Of a DNA stretch of 64,000 nt, positions 13,162 to 24,698 are shown one piece after another (position 1 is the first letter of the stretch; each line of letters starts with the position of its first letter). Both the position numbers and the translations under genes were made by a program. The notes beneath the pieces were generated by a model. That model searched no databases and had not been told where the DNA came from. It saw only the letters and a program-made list of their open reading frames with translations. The stretch covers positions 21,204,001 through 21,268,000 of the forward strand of contig NC_083600.1 of the NCBI RefSeq assembly GCF_020882245.1, in the 5' to 3' direction. This DNA comes from Rhopalosiphum padi (lineage: Eukaryota; Arthropoda; Insecta; Hemiptera; Aphididae).

Positions 13162-15288
13162 TTATTCAGTTTTTTCTTTCAATTGTTCTCCAAATGAATG
13201 CAATGTATTTAATAAAGACTCTTTAGAAGTCAAACTATTTTTCATTAATAAAGTGTAGCGTTTAATTGCAGACTTAAAATAATCAGGGTTTGATGCAAAT
13301 TGTTGCAAAATTCTTTTAGTAACTGTATCATAATCAGACATTAATTGGTCTAATTCACTCTCATTATTATCACGTAACAAATTTTGTGTATGTACATTTT
13401 CAACTAAAATGTATTTATCATATTCTTCAGAAGATTCAAAATTATCATTTTCAATAGACTCTATTATTTCATTATCATCAATTACAAGCTTTTTAACCGG
13501 TTCCATTGTACAAGTATTGATTTTATTACTTTTGATAAATACTTGAGAATTACTTAATGTTGTATTTTGCTGTGGACTGTTACACTTATCAAAATGTATT
13601 TTATTTAATTTGTTTTCTGCTGCGTGAATCTTCATGGAAGTATCTTCACACTGTATTTTTTGTATTTTTTTTAGTTTCTCATTTTCTACCAGCATATGGT
13701 TATGATGATGATAGAGTGTCACAATTGCTTTAAGAGGGATCATTATTACATTATTATCAGCCATTGTATTTTTAACAGATCTAAAAATAATTACAAAAAG
13801 TAATTAAATTTAAATTTCTTGTTTAATTTATAAGTTAACACTTACAAAGCTTCACTGCATTTTTTTATTCTTACAGTTAATGTGGCTAGGCATCCTGTGT
13901 GCTTTGGATGAGGGTTTCGATACTTATTGGGAAATGTATTATGAATACATCTATATACTTTCTGAAAATAATCATATATTTAAAAAATAAATATTAAATA
14001 ATTTAATATGTTGTTAAATATTTACATTAAATATAATTTTTGAGCTTGGTGACTTAGTGAACGATTTAACTCTGTAGGTAACCTTAGATTTTTGTTCTAA
14101 TTCTGAAAACCACACAAAAAATACATCCACAGCACAATCAGCAATCTCAAATGTTGATCTCAAACCGTCATTTTCAAAATGTTGTATGCATATCACTTTG
14201 TAAACATAATCTACAGGTACTAATTTCTAGAAATAAATATTATTGATATACCATTAATATAATACCATGTTTATAATATTTCAAATGATATTATAAAATG
14301 TTAAATTTTCAAACCAAACTAAATAAAACTTGAAGTGTATAGTTTGATTTTAAATTTTGATAAGTAAAACATAAAGTAATTTACCTATTATTAAATTTAA
14401 AGCTAAGAATATTATCTAAGGATTATTGTAAATTATTATTTTTGTTAAATATTATTGGTTTTTAAATAATTTAAATATGTACTTAGAATTTTGATGGCCC
14501 GTGAAAAACTTTTAGATCCTTAATGTGGCCCTTCAAAAATATTAATTGGGGACCCCTGGTCTACAGTTTATAGTAGATATTGTAAATATAAGTATTCTCT
14601 TACACTATTTTTTTCTATTTTTAATTTGATGATAGACTAACATTAAAGGTAACAAGTCACAACACATGTTGGTATAATGTTCTTTTAAATAATAGCATTT
14701 ATATTAATTATATTAAAATATTTAAAAATTTAAAATATTGTTTTATCATATTATGTATTAAAAATTAATAATACCTTCAGTAATGGATAATCTTCTAAAT
14801 TGCTGGGCTCAAATGTTATGCAATTATTAGATCTGAAAATAAAATAAATTATTGTTTTAATTATAACCTTATATAGTATTATTATTAAACATACAAATAT
14901 TAATAGACGCTTAATAAATATTAAGAAATTGTAATGGTAACCAGATAACTATCTTTCAGAAAGAATAATTCAAACAATGTATTATTTTAATGGCCGGCCT
15001 TAAATGGTATAAAAACAAAGTATACCTTCAATATACTCACTTTTTGATTCTTAAGGGAGCCGTGATGTTGACTTTATGTTTTATCCGTTCATGTCGTCTA
15101 AGTGAACTTCTTTCAACAAATGCAAGTTGACATAAAGGACATTTGTGTTTGGATTCTTTAGAGGTAGTAGAGGTAGCAATGCTATGCTTTGAAGTAGAAG
15201 CTAAAGTTGTCTTATGTACATTCTCCATGTGCCTTTTTAAATTTTTTCTGAGACTAAAACCATTGTTACATATATCACATATATGCAT
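13162..15288 (-). CDS. C2H2 zinc-finger protein with a FAR1/MULE-like second domain, function unknown
   Basis: Five exons join in one 413-residue frame: 15041-15288, 14775-14832, 14026-14226, 13846-13961 and 13162-13780, all with GT/AG introns. Two C2H2 fingers are visible: C4, C7, H20, H25 and C50, C53, H66, H71. A second block follows at residues 133-205, FFVWFSELEQKS then VYRCIHNTF and HPKHTGCLATLTVRIKK, with candidate ligands C174, H176, H187, H190 and C193. This order resembles the DNA-binding front half of MULE-derived proteins common in aphids, but no transposase core follows. Residues 209-413 are acidic and then helical. The frame starts at ATG 15288 (MHICDICNNGF). A likely 5' untranslated intron has an acceptor near 15319 and a candidate GTATGAAT donor near 16022. 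It is probably nuclear and DNA-binding; its role is unknown. Confidence 0.85.
14490..14566 (-). mobile_element. hAT transposon end inside intron 2 of the zinc-finger gene
   Basis: Read on the minus strand from 14558, the tip is CAGGGGTCCCCAATTAATA, followed by GAAGGGCCACATTAAGG and CACGGGCCATC. This is the familiar hAT terminus of the CAGGGGTCCCCAA type with its GGGCC-rich subterminal part. The partner end was not found, so it is a truncated remnant. Confidence 0.55.
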
Positions 15289-16154
15289 GATCAATATTGA
15301 TCATAAAAATTGGTTAACCTATAGTTAAAAAAAAAAAGGTAATTGATTGGTTACACTTATAACTAGTTATTACAATTATAAAAAATGTTAATAATTTGAT
15401 ATTGGTTTTTTTTTTATTATGTAGGTACCTATAATATTAAGCAGTATATAAATATATATCATAAATATAGAAATAAGTAACTTATAATTAAATATCCACC
15501 AATGTTTATTATTTTTTCGATCTAGACCAAGTAATTTGATATAATTTTAAAATGTATTATCATAATGAATACTTCGTAGTTCATACTACTCTTTATACCA
15601 ATTATTCTTAGCCGCCAATTATAAGTCAAATTAAAAAAAAATATTATTTGTGAATATTATTTGATATTAAATACATTATATTAAAAAGAGCAACAAAAAT
15701 ATTTGGATGGTTTAATTTCCCAAGCCACCAACTTGTTGCTCCTTTATTGTTAAGTTCTATTGGATACTGTTTATAAGGACTTGATTTGATTAAACAATAA
15801 ATTATTTAGATGAAATATCCACAATGACAATATGTCAAGTTTGATGTAGCTGTATAACAATTAATAATTGAGTAGATAGAGATAAGTTATAATTACCTAA
15901 CTATAAGTTTTAAAATATGAAAATAGTTATATTATATATATTTTTTAATAATTAAATTATATTTTAAGCATTATACATAACATAAATATATAATAAAAGT
16001 TCGAAAAAATTAATTATTCATACTTGAAAAGTTGAAAGCGTTGAAGCCGGGTCCGCCTCCTCACTTCTCAGATTACTAAAAATTAAAATCTCACACTTCA
16101 ACAATCAACACTTGTCATGTTTTAGTCAATTATCATTCATCATTATCACTATCA

Positions 16155-16840
16155 TTGTATCACCACAGAATTTATCATGCTATCATACAATCGATGCACG
16201 TGCGCCATGATAACACGATCAAAGATATATCTTTAATTGACGATCCTGGCCATGTAGTACAGCAGGCAGCTACAAATCTACAATACAATAATATTAAAAT
16301 TAAAAATCAGTTTGATTCTATTGTAATGATTGAAAAGCCACTAAATTTACCGGGGTCTTTAAATCAATTACTTATTATAATGTAATAATATTACCTCTCC
16401 GATACTTATACTTTGTAGCAACTTGCCTAGTTGCCTGTTGAAAACGTGGTTAGCGTCTGAGATATAAGATGAGGTGATTTGTATTTTAAAGTAATAAGAC
16501 TTTTTTCTTTGATTCACTACTATTAATTTTATTTAACTTATTAACACACATCAATATACGTATTTTAAATTATTATTACAAACGTTTATAATTAACTAAC
16601 TACGTCTTACTGCATAGACGAACTGTGTATTCTTTTACACTCGCCTTTGATCGTCTGTACAAAAATACAATAACGCGTCTGGGGCCGTGACTGAAAACTG
16701 GGCTCCTTATATGTAATATGTTATCTAATATTGTGTATGTGTTTACGTAGTACGTTTGTGTGTAATATTTTATCGTTATATTTTGACATTTTGTCCTATT
16801 CAATATTTGTAACTTATTCTTATCCTTAATGGCTAACAAT
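16155..16840. mobile_element. Possible retroelement remnant
   Basis: On the plus strand a short frame ends at 16385 and contains DISLIDDPGHVVQQAATN, with no good ATG-started gene around it. Some 180 bp further on, the minus strand carries ATATAAGGAGCCCAGTTTTC and then TCAGTCACGGCCCCAGACGC, which look like a TATA box and initiator, as in an LTR. The two parts are in opposite orientation, so they may be separate fragments. No terminal repeats were matched. This is a weak call. Confidence 0.22.
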
Positions 16841-17029
16841 TATTATAATTATTTTATTAAAGGATATGATGGCTTTGGCGCAAATCATTACACTATTAAA
16901 CTATTAAAGTATTAACAGAAGATGTACCAAAATGTTAAATTGTAACTTGTTATAGCGTGGTTGTAGAACTGATATTCTGTTAACATTTCAATACAAATAC
17001 AATTGTTTTTACTAGGTTTCTAATGATAT

Positions 17030-18250
17030 AATATGGAATTGAATGTCTGTCACTTTCTAGTAACAATCGATTTTCAAAGAGTTGGTTTCTGGTAACAAAT
17101 TGGGTCTAGTTGGTACTTTGACCCCTCAAAGTTTGAGGGGGTCAAAAGACTCAAAAATAAAAAATTCTCAGTACTTTCTTTTTATAATCGGGAAAAATAA
17201 AGATAAATATATTTATATATAAATACAGAAAATTTTACGTCGGTAACTCTAATTTTCGACAAAATCGATTTTTTTTTTTTTGATGCAACTCAAAAACGTT
17301 ATTATAAGAATAACCGTAGATTTATGCAATGTTCACCTAAGACCTAATGTTTCAAATGTTTGTATAATTATTTTTATAATATGATAAAAATATGTTTTCT
17401 AGCTTGTTTTCTTATTGATGTTGGATAACAAATTATGTTGCTATGTAAACACACTTGAAAATTTAATTCAAAGCTCCTCAGTTATTAACATTTCAATTAA
17501 AAAATATTGAAAATCTATACACAAATTTCTTTTATAAATGTTTAAAGTTAGAATTTTGTCTAAAAATTGAGAAAATTAAAATAATTATTTTGGAATTAAT
17601 AAAATTGTTGTTTTTATACCTAAGATTTGAAAATTTAATACAAGGTTCTTTAAAAGTTTTTCAACTTGCACATAAAAAAATTGTTTTTTTAATTGTCAAA
17701 TTGATTGTTTATTTTTATGACATTCAATGTTCACCCGTAATTTAATTATTTATCTGCAAACAATTTATGATATTTTGTTGTATATTTCAAAATTGAGCTT
17801 TAGATACTTGAAATATTCACCTAATTTTTATATTTTTATTTTTATTATGATAAAAATTTTAAATATTTTAAATATTTTTTTAGCTATTCAAAGGCCGAGA
17901 AATTAAAAAAAAATTATCAATAAAATAAAGCCGATTAAAAATTATTCACTTGATTAAAATTCTTAAAAGTTTAATACAAACTCCCATATAAGTTACTCTT
18001 AAATTTATAAATAAATATTAAAAAATACAGTCAACAATTTTTCATATGGATTTGAAGTTGTTTTTACAACATTTGTCAAAATTGCAAAAAAATTGGAAGC
18101 TTTTTTGTAGTTATAAATTCATTAAAACTTTTCTTTCTAAATCTAAACTTTTAAAATTTAATACAAGCTTCCATATAATTATATAAGTAGTTCATACTGA
18201 AACCATAAAGTTTAAAAAGAAAATCATATTTTACTGATATAAGTATACTT
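17030..18250 (+). repeat. Interspersed repeat with degenerate units of about 170-185 bp
   Basis: The head TGGTAACAAATTGGGTCTAG then TTGGTACTTTG has a counterpart in inverse orientation near 33.2 kb. The body repeats a motif GAAAATTTAATACAAGGTTC at about 17456, 17627, 17965 and 18150, with a weaker copy near 17790, so the period is about 170-185 bp. Copies are diverged. No reading frame is present. Confidence 0.55.
17116..17148. repeat. Perfect-arm hairpin in the repeat head
   Basis: CTTTGACCCCTCAAA faces TTTGAGGGGGTCAAAAG around a single G, with one extra G in the right arm. This makes a nearly uninterrupted 15-bp stem, unusual in composition for the surrounding AT sequence. Confidence 0.75.
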
Positions 18251-18963
18251 GCTGTTTACAAATGTTTTTTTAGTTTTACTATAGTTGGGATATGTGGGGC
18301 ATTATTATGAATTAGGTATGATTTTAATATTATTTTTTATTTTCAACAACTTTTTAAATTTTATCTTTGTATTTTATAATAATTATAAATAAATATCTCT
18401 GTATTAATGTTATACAACCAATGATATTATTAAAGATAACAATAGTTAAGTTGGCTTGATGTTGTTTGTGGTGGATTATAATTTATAGTGTATTACTCGG
18501 ACTATATAGTGTGTAATGTGATGTTTATAAAGAAAATTTAAAAATGATAATAAAAAATATTAATAATAATTATGTAAATGTTTTAACTTTTTATTTATTT
18601 ATAAAATTGTTATAGTAGGTATATTTTATTTTGAATATTTATTGTTTATTACTTTTTGTAATTCTTTAAATGAGTATATAATAGAAATTACAAACTACAA
18701 TAACAAATAACTATTAAGTAAATAGTAGAAAAACAAACATATTTTTAAAAATATAATTTCAACATAATTATCATTCATCAATTAACGCAAATATAACATT
18801 TAGAAGGTAATATATTAATGAAAACATTTGTTATAAAATGAGTGAAAAAAATATGCTTTTTTATAAAAAATTATTAGTAAATCATGATAATTAATAAAAA
18901 AAAAATAGATAATAACAATGAGATTTTAATAATACTTAAAATAGGACAATAATTAATAAATAT

Positions 18964-20217
18964 TTAATCCTTTTTTTTTGATGGGCTATTTAATACAGCA
19001 GAAGGACAAGTTGTTTTGTTTAAACAAGAGGTACAACGAGGACCTACAGGTCTGCATATAGTCTGCCCAAATCCAACTAACATGTGATTAACTTCACGCC
19101 AAAGATCTTTAGGTAACCAAGATTCTAATTCAATACGTGTATTTTCTGGTGTCTTGGTAGTTTTCTTAACCCATCCCAAGCGATTACTTATTCTGTGTAC
19201 ATGAGTATCTACACCTGAAAAATTTAAAAACAATGTTAAATTTAATGTGACTTTTAAATAAACATAATAATATAAAGGTTACACCATACCAATTCCAGTA
19301 ACTTCATTCCAGGCACAACTCATACAGAGATGAGCCATTTTAGGTCCTACGCCAGGCAACTGACATAGATCTTTTATTGTGCTTGGTATATCACCATTAT
19401 ATGTGTCTTTTAATATGCGAGTTGTACGCTTAATATACTCAACTTTCCTCTAATAAAAAATAAAATAAATATTAACATAATTTATTTTGATGACAATAAC
19501 ATAAATTAACAAATTTTAAATTATATAGAGAGAAATATTCAAAATATCACCTTCCAAAATCCAACAGGATAAATAAGTTCTCCCAAATTTTTGTCTGAAA
19601 TTTCTAAAATATTATCAACAGTCAGGCCATGCTGTTTCAAACGTTGCATGGCTGCAAAATTAACTTCATCTTTTGTTTGACTCGATAACATCAATGAGAT
19701 TAGTACATGATACCTAATCACCTACAGAATTGATAATTACAACATGTAAACATATTAAAAATATTTATAAAATTAATATTATAAATAATTATTAAAAAAA
19801 TTAAATGGAATACCGAATAACTCAATAACTAAGATATTTGACATCAAACTCAACAAAAATGTCATCTACACATTACAGGTCTTTAATCTTTTTTAATTAT
19901 TTCACTTCAATAAAATAAGTAGAAAATAATATTTAGTATAAATTATGTGTTCATACTTCCGGTGATTCATTTAGGTCTGCAGCTTGGTCACATCCCATGT
20001 TGTCTACAGGTGCAACAATTTCTTTACGCATTTTTCTTATATTATTCAATGTATTTTCCCAATTTGGTGGCATCCAATCAGAATTTGTAGGTTTTTCATT
20101 AATATCAGATTTTATTGTCAAATGTTTTCTTTTTTTGGCAACTTGTGCATTATTTTCAACTTTGTTAGAACCAATTTTATCGGTCAAAGAACGTTTATTC
20201 CTCAAAGATTTAAGCAT
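18964..20217 (-). CDS. NTHL1: Endonuclease III homologue 1 (DNA glycosylase/AP lyase)
   Basis: Four exons, 19957-20217, 19551-19721, 19290-19449 and 18964-19214, give 280 residues. The enzyme removes oxidised pyrimidines from DNA in base excision repair, in nucleus and mitochondria. The helix-hairpin-helix LPGVGPKMA carries the catalytic lysine (K181); VDTHVHRISNRLGW carries the catalytic aspartate (D200); the iron-sulfur cluster has exact C-x6-C-x2-C-x5-C spacing (C251, C258, C261, C267). The first exon encodes a basic, probably disordered leader. The ATG at 20217 is the first Met in frame, but the frame stays open upstream to a TTTTTTTAG acceptor (exon start 20235). An additional upstream coding exon, perhaps a mitochondrial targeting peptide, is therefore possible and the N-terminus is provisional. 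Confidence 0.96.
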
Positions 20218-20627
20218 TCTAATCAAAATGAAATGCTAAAAAAAAAGTTTATTAAAGAAAAATAAAGAAAATAATAGGTAATTAAACATTTGATGTAGTA
20301 ACTATTACGATTTCAAAACTGATATTTAGTCTGTTTTGATGTGTTATTAATTAGTGTATTAATGTAGTACTTAAAAGTTGTACATATATAGACGAGTAAT
20401 TATTTCAAAATTAATTGATAAAATGGAGTATGGACATCAAAATTAGAACAGAATATTAATCTTGCCAATCTTGGTAGCTTACCTATGACTATATAAGAAT
20501 TTAATTTATTTTTAACACTTAGAAAAGAACAAGTAATTTAATTTTAATTTTAATCATCTCTTATCGCTCATCAGCTTATCACCGGTATAGAAAAACAACT
20601 CTACCAACAAGCACGTGCGCACGGCTA

Positions 20628-20634
20628 TTTTATA
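20628..20634 (-). promoter_or_regulatory. Candidate TATA box, possible NTHL1 promoter
   Basis: GGGTATAAAATAGCC lies on the gene strand about 410 bp upstream of the NTHL1 ATG, inside a short GC-richer patch (CGTGCGCACGTGC). With the acceptor at 20235 it would require a 5' exon near 20,600. The link to NTHL1 is inferred from position only. Confidence 0.4.
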
Positions 20635-23059
20635 CCCGGTTATAAATTATTACTTATAATTATTAATATTAATGTATTTACCTTTTTAAAAGCGACGATT
20701 ATTATGATTTAACGGTTAGAAAGAAACAATACATTTTTGAATTAATTAGTGTTGCCTGCATATGTATTTGGTATACGTGTTATTTATGGTGTAATTTAAT
20801 ATAATTTAATAATGTATACCTACTTACTAACTAGTTAGCTACCTATAATATACACTGTGATAAAGAAATGGCGCAATATATTATTACATATTACTATAAT
20901 ACTTGATACCACAGAATATAGCAATATAGGTGATCAGTGGCAATGTGTTATGTATAGCAACTAGGTAGCACTAATAATATTGTGGTCGACATTCTAAAAT
21001 ATTGAAATACTACCATCCCTCTAATTTGATTACCGCTAAGGTTTTTCCTTCATACCAGTTATACACTTATACCTCCTTAGTCACTGTCATTTAAAAATAA
21101 ATTATATTATTTAAACTTATGTAATAACGCGATAACCATATAGTCATATGACGTGCTTTTCCGATAATTTACATTAACATAATATCATTATAATATCTAT
21201 ATTCTACAACCTAATCTGATGGTATTCACTAATCACGCTGGTTTATTTCTAACATGTTATACATGTTTATTGCTTATATTATAATAATATAATATAAATA
21301 TATATGTATGGTTATTTTACTGTTATGGGATAGAAGGATTTGTGGCAACTGGCAATAGATCTAAGGTTCTAAGTTTCTAACTGTTCTATGCCACTTATTC
21401 TATATCCTATTACGCTAGTCAATGTCGGCATGGCTCATGACTGGGTCTTTGAATAAGTATTTTTAATGAGCCTCGACGCCTATTATAAACGTTTAAAACA
21501 ATATACTACCTTTTAATACATCGCGATAAATTTATATTACCTATTTAAATTAAAAATAAATATAATCTACAACAGATACCAATGTTTAAAGCTTATTATA
21601 TACATTTTTTTTATGATGTATAGGTACACATTTAATAGAAAATAATATACTATATAATAATATTATTGCCGAAAATAAAAAAAGTTCAATAAACATTAGT
21701 TAAATAAATTATATCTAAGTTATTATCTATCGTAATAATTGGTTCTATAAATTTATAATTGCAGGAAAATCCTAACTTATTAATGATTTCATCTTCGTTT
21801 ATAAATTTGATGAAATGTTCTTCAACAAACAGACGAGTTAAATGTCAAATGATATTGTTGGCTTTTAAAAGAAAATCATTTAATTTTAGTTTTAAAAATT
21901 CTAAGTTTTGAAAATATTTGTTCACAATTAACTTGCGTGTACGTAAGTATACAAGAAAATATTTTAATGTTTGCATTTCACAATGTATTGAATAAACTAA
22001 ACATCATTCTTCTAACCGGGACATATTATTTTTATACTTTTTTTAATGCTTATACATGGAAATAAGTGTATATCCTTTTTTATCTAAATATTTATTAGCT
22101 AATATAAAGATATATTAATACATTATTATTAGTATATTTTATAAACATTATAGTTATTCAATTTAACTAGTAGGTAAGTATAAATAGTATAATATTTATA
22201 TTTGCTTACACATATTAAGATAGATACTTTTCAGTTTTTATTATAGAGCTTTATATTTTTTCATTGGTTTGTAAAATTCATTAAAAGTTAAACCAAAATT
22301 AATTTTACAGATCATCAGTCAGTTTCAATATCAGCCGGGACAAACTGAATAACCGGTCAGAACACCGGGACATGTCGTTAAACCAGGACGAATGGCAAGT
22401 TTAGATAATGACCGCGGAATAAATTTGGAAAGAAATGACAAACTGGATGACAATGTGTCAATGTTGCTATACGAACTTACGTTTAAAAATATTGGCACCA
22501 GTTCCTACCTCGGGCAATTGATTTCGCAATGATCACTGTGGTCCAAATCCTAACCAATATTATTTATACAATATATCTATCCAGCGATAAATTTATATAG
22601 TGATGATCTAAAACGAGTGCTTCTAGCATTTGGTAATTATATCAATATTAAACATATTTGTAGTTTGTATAATATATAATAGTATTTTATAAATGTTGTA
22701 CCTTTGTATTTTTATCAATGGAAATAATTTTGTAGTAGTTCAGGAAAATACAACGTTATATTTAATATGTTTAATTTATTTTTTTTTAATAAGACACAAT
22801 AGCCAATAATGAAATTAAAACAAAATGGTTTTTGTGTCAAGCAGAAAAAAAAACAATTTAAGAACTACATTGAATAAACTAAACAAAACAATGAGGTAAA
22901 TTGTGAGAAACAATAACAATAGATATTATTTTACATGGTAAAAAGGAGATTTAAGTTTACGGTTCACGACTTATATTATAAATATATTACAAAAATAAAT
23001 TGCAGGTCTTGAATTTTTAAACATTTTTAACTTAAAAAAAGTTATTATTTTTAGTCTTA
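20635..23059. other. AT-rich spacer upstream of NTHL1 and downstream of the first His-rich gene
   Basis: No coding frames with gene character. Three CCGGGACA-like words (near 22017, 22333 and 22373) point to a decayed transposon at 22.0-22.4 kb. The part next to 23,060 is the 3' untranslated region of the His-rich gene, with an AATAAA-type signal on the minus strand near 22,775. Confidence 0.55.
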
Positions 23060-24563
23060 TCAATACCAATGGCTGTCATAATGATCATCGTGATGGTCGT
23101 AGTGGTCATCATGGTGGTAGTGATGATCGTGATGATCGACTGTCTTGTATATATAGACGGGCTTCTGAATGTATACGGGCTCTTTGATGTAAACTGGTAC
23201 TTTGTGTACGTGGTATGGTACGTGGATAACGTGGTGTTCGCTAAAAATCATATACAATGGTTAAATGCTTGATGAAACAAATGTTTATAAATAAATCTTA
23301 ATTGATTTATTAACATAGACGTTATAAGTTATATAGGGATTTAAATTTTAATACAAAATAATTTAATATAATATATTTTATACTTTTATAGTATGATCTA
23401 GAAAGTAGAAAGGTTATGTGTGCACCTAAATAATTTATTACTGTACATATTCATGATAGTTTATAAAATTGGTAATAAACCATGATTGATGTCTGATGAT
23501 ATTATGCGACTTTTTTTAAAATAAAATTGTATGTATATTGTGTATAGAATCGTCACGATTTTACGATAAAAAATTGATGTAAGACTGTAAGAAGTAAAAT
23601 ATTTTCTTATGAAATTTCCGCAAACATTGTAAAAGCTCATTATTTCTACGGTCTCCTATTTATATATTTTTAAACTCATAAGAAAGTAATGGAAATTTAA
23701 GATATTTGTGTAATATTAAAGTATATGATTTCAGCTTTTTTTACATAAAAATGAAAAATAATATTATTGTTGATTCAAAGCACAAAAGTTACAATAAAGG
23801 ACATAATATACGTTTCAGATGTAAGTATATAAATATAATATATACCGATCAAATAATTTATCTTTCTTTTATAAAATAGTATAACTAGACTTCAATACTT
23901 GTCTAATTTCAAAAGCAAAAATGTAAATATCACAATTCATGATAATTATGTGTATATTGTATGTTTGTATGTGTTTTTAGGTACCTATATACTATATTGA
24001 TACAAACAGTATTAAAGTAGTTCAATATATTTCAATTACCTAGTCTTAAATATATAATGTATCTAAAAGTTTTTTACTCGTTTTTTCAAAATATTGTATG
24101 ATAAAAAACTTCCAAGTTAAAAGTTAAACAATAAATATGCTCTGTGAAATCCATTGATAGATATTAATTGTTGTTTGAAAATAATTTCTAATTAAATAAA
24201 ATGTAATAGCCAATAGATATTTTACTTACTGATGTTTTGGTCCGAAGAACAGAGGAGTTGCAGCAGCCATCGAGATAATGGTCAAAAGAATAGCAACCTT
24301 AAATATTAATAATAAAGGTACATTAAATTATGAACGAATAAATTTTAACGTCAATAAATCCACAAACGAATTTAAGCTTATAATAAGAAAATACGGATAA
24401 AACCCGGCTGTCATGGCCAACTGACCAAAAAAAATTTAATTATAGTGTTACAAATTTACAATTTCTTAGACGGTTGTAGTCGTTGTAGATAAAGCTTGTT
24501 AATACATTTCAAAGATCGCGAAAAATAATAAATAGATGTATAGGTACTCACTGAGGTTTTCAT
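23060..24563 (-). CDS. Small secreted His/Tyr-rich protein (family member 1), probable extracellular structural protein
   Basis: Three exons, 24552-24563, 24230-24297 and 23060-23240, give 86 residues. Exon 1 encodes only MKTS; exon 2 supplies the rest of a signal peptide (VAILLTIISMAAA, likely cut before TPLFF); the phase-2 intron splits a His codon. The mature chain opens EHHVIHVPYHVHKVPVYI, continues with seven-residue K-x-PVYI repeats (EPVYIQKPVYIYK), and ends in a His/Asp/Tyr tail containing HHDDHYDHHDDHYDSHWY. No cysteine and no catalytic motif are present. The composition fits a cuticular or other matrix protein with metal-binding or quinone-cross-linking potential; that role is inferred. 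Exon layout, start of the mature chain and HHDDHY are shared with the genes at 35.4-42.8 and 57.7-62.7 kb. I do not recognise a named family. Confidence 0.85.
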
Positions 24564-24689
24564 TTTTTCAGTTGGTTGTGGAGTCACGTAGATAAAATTT
24601 AATATATTATAATATATTATAGACCCGATCGGATGCGTTCTCGTTCACGATTACTGGCGTACAAGTTGTCACGTTCTAATCACGCACGA

Positions 24690-24698
24690 TTATATATA
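24690..24698 (-). promoter_or_regulatory. TATA box of His-rich gene 1
   Basis: CCTATATATAATCG on the gene strand sits 127 bp above the ATG, placing the start of transcription near 24,665 and giving a 5' leader of about 100 bases. The same CCTATATA-AT arrangement stands 117 bp above the ATG of the Gly-rich family member. Confidence 0.65.

Larger units (their letters stand above)
15305..18963. other. Spacer with repeat elements between the zinc-finger and NTHL1 genes
   Basis: The stretch contains the proposed 5' untranslated exon of the zinc-finger gene near 16,020-16,090 (locally GC-rich), a possible retroelement remnant (16155-16840) and an interspersed repeat (about 17,030-18,250). From 18,250 to the NTHL1 stop it is low-complexity AT sequence with no visible gene. 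Confidence 0.55.
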
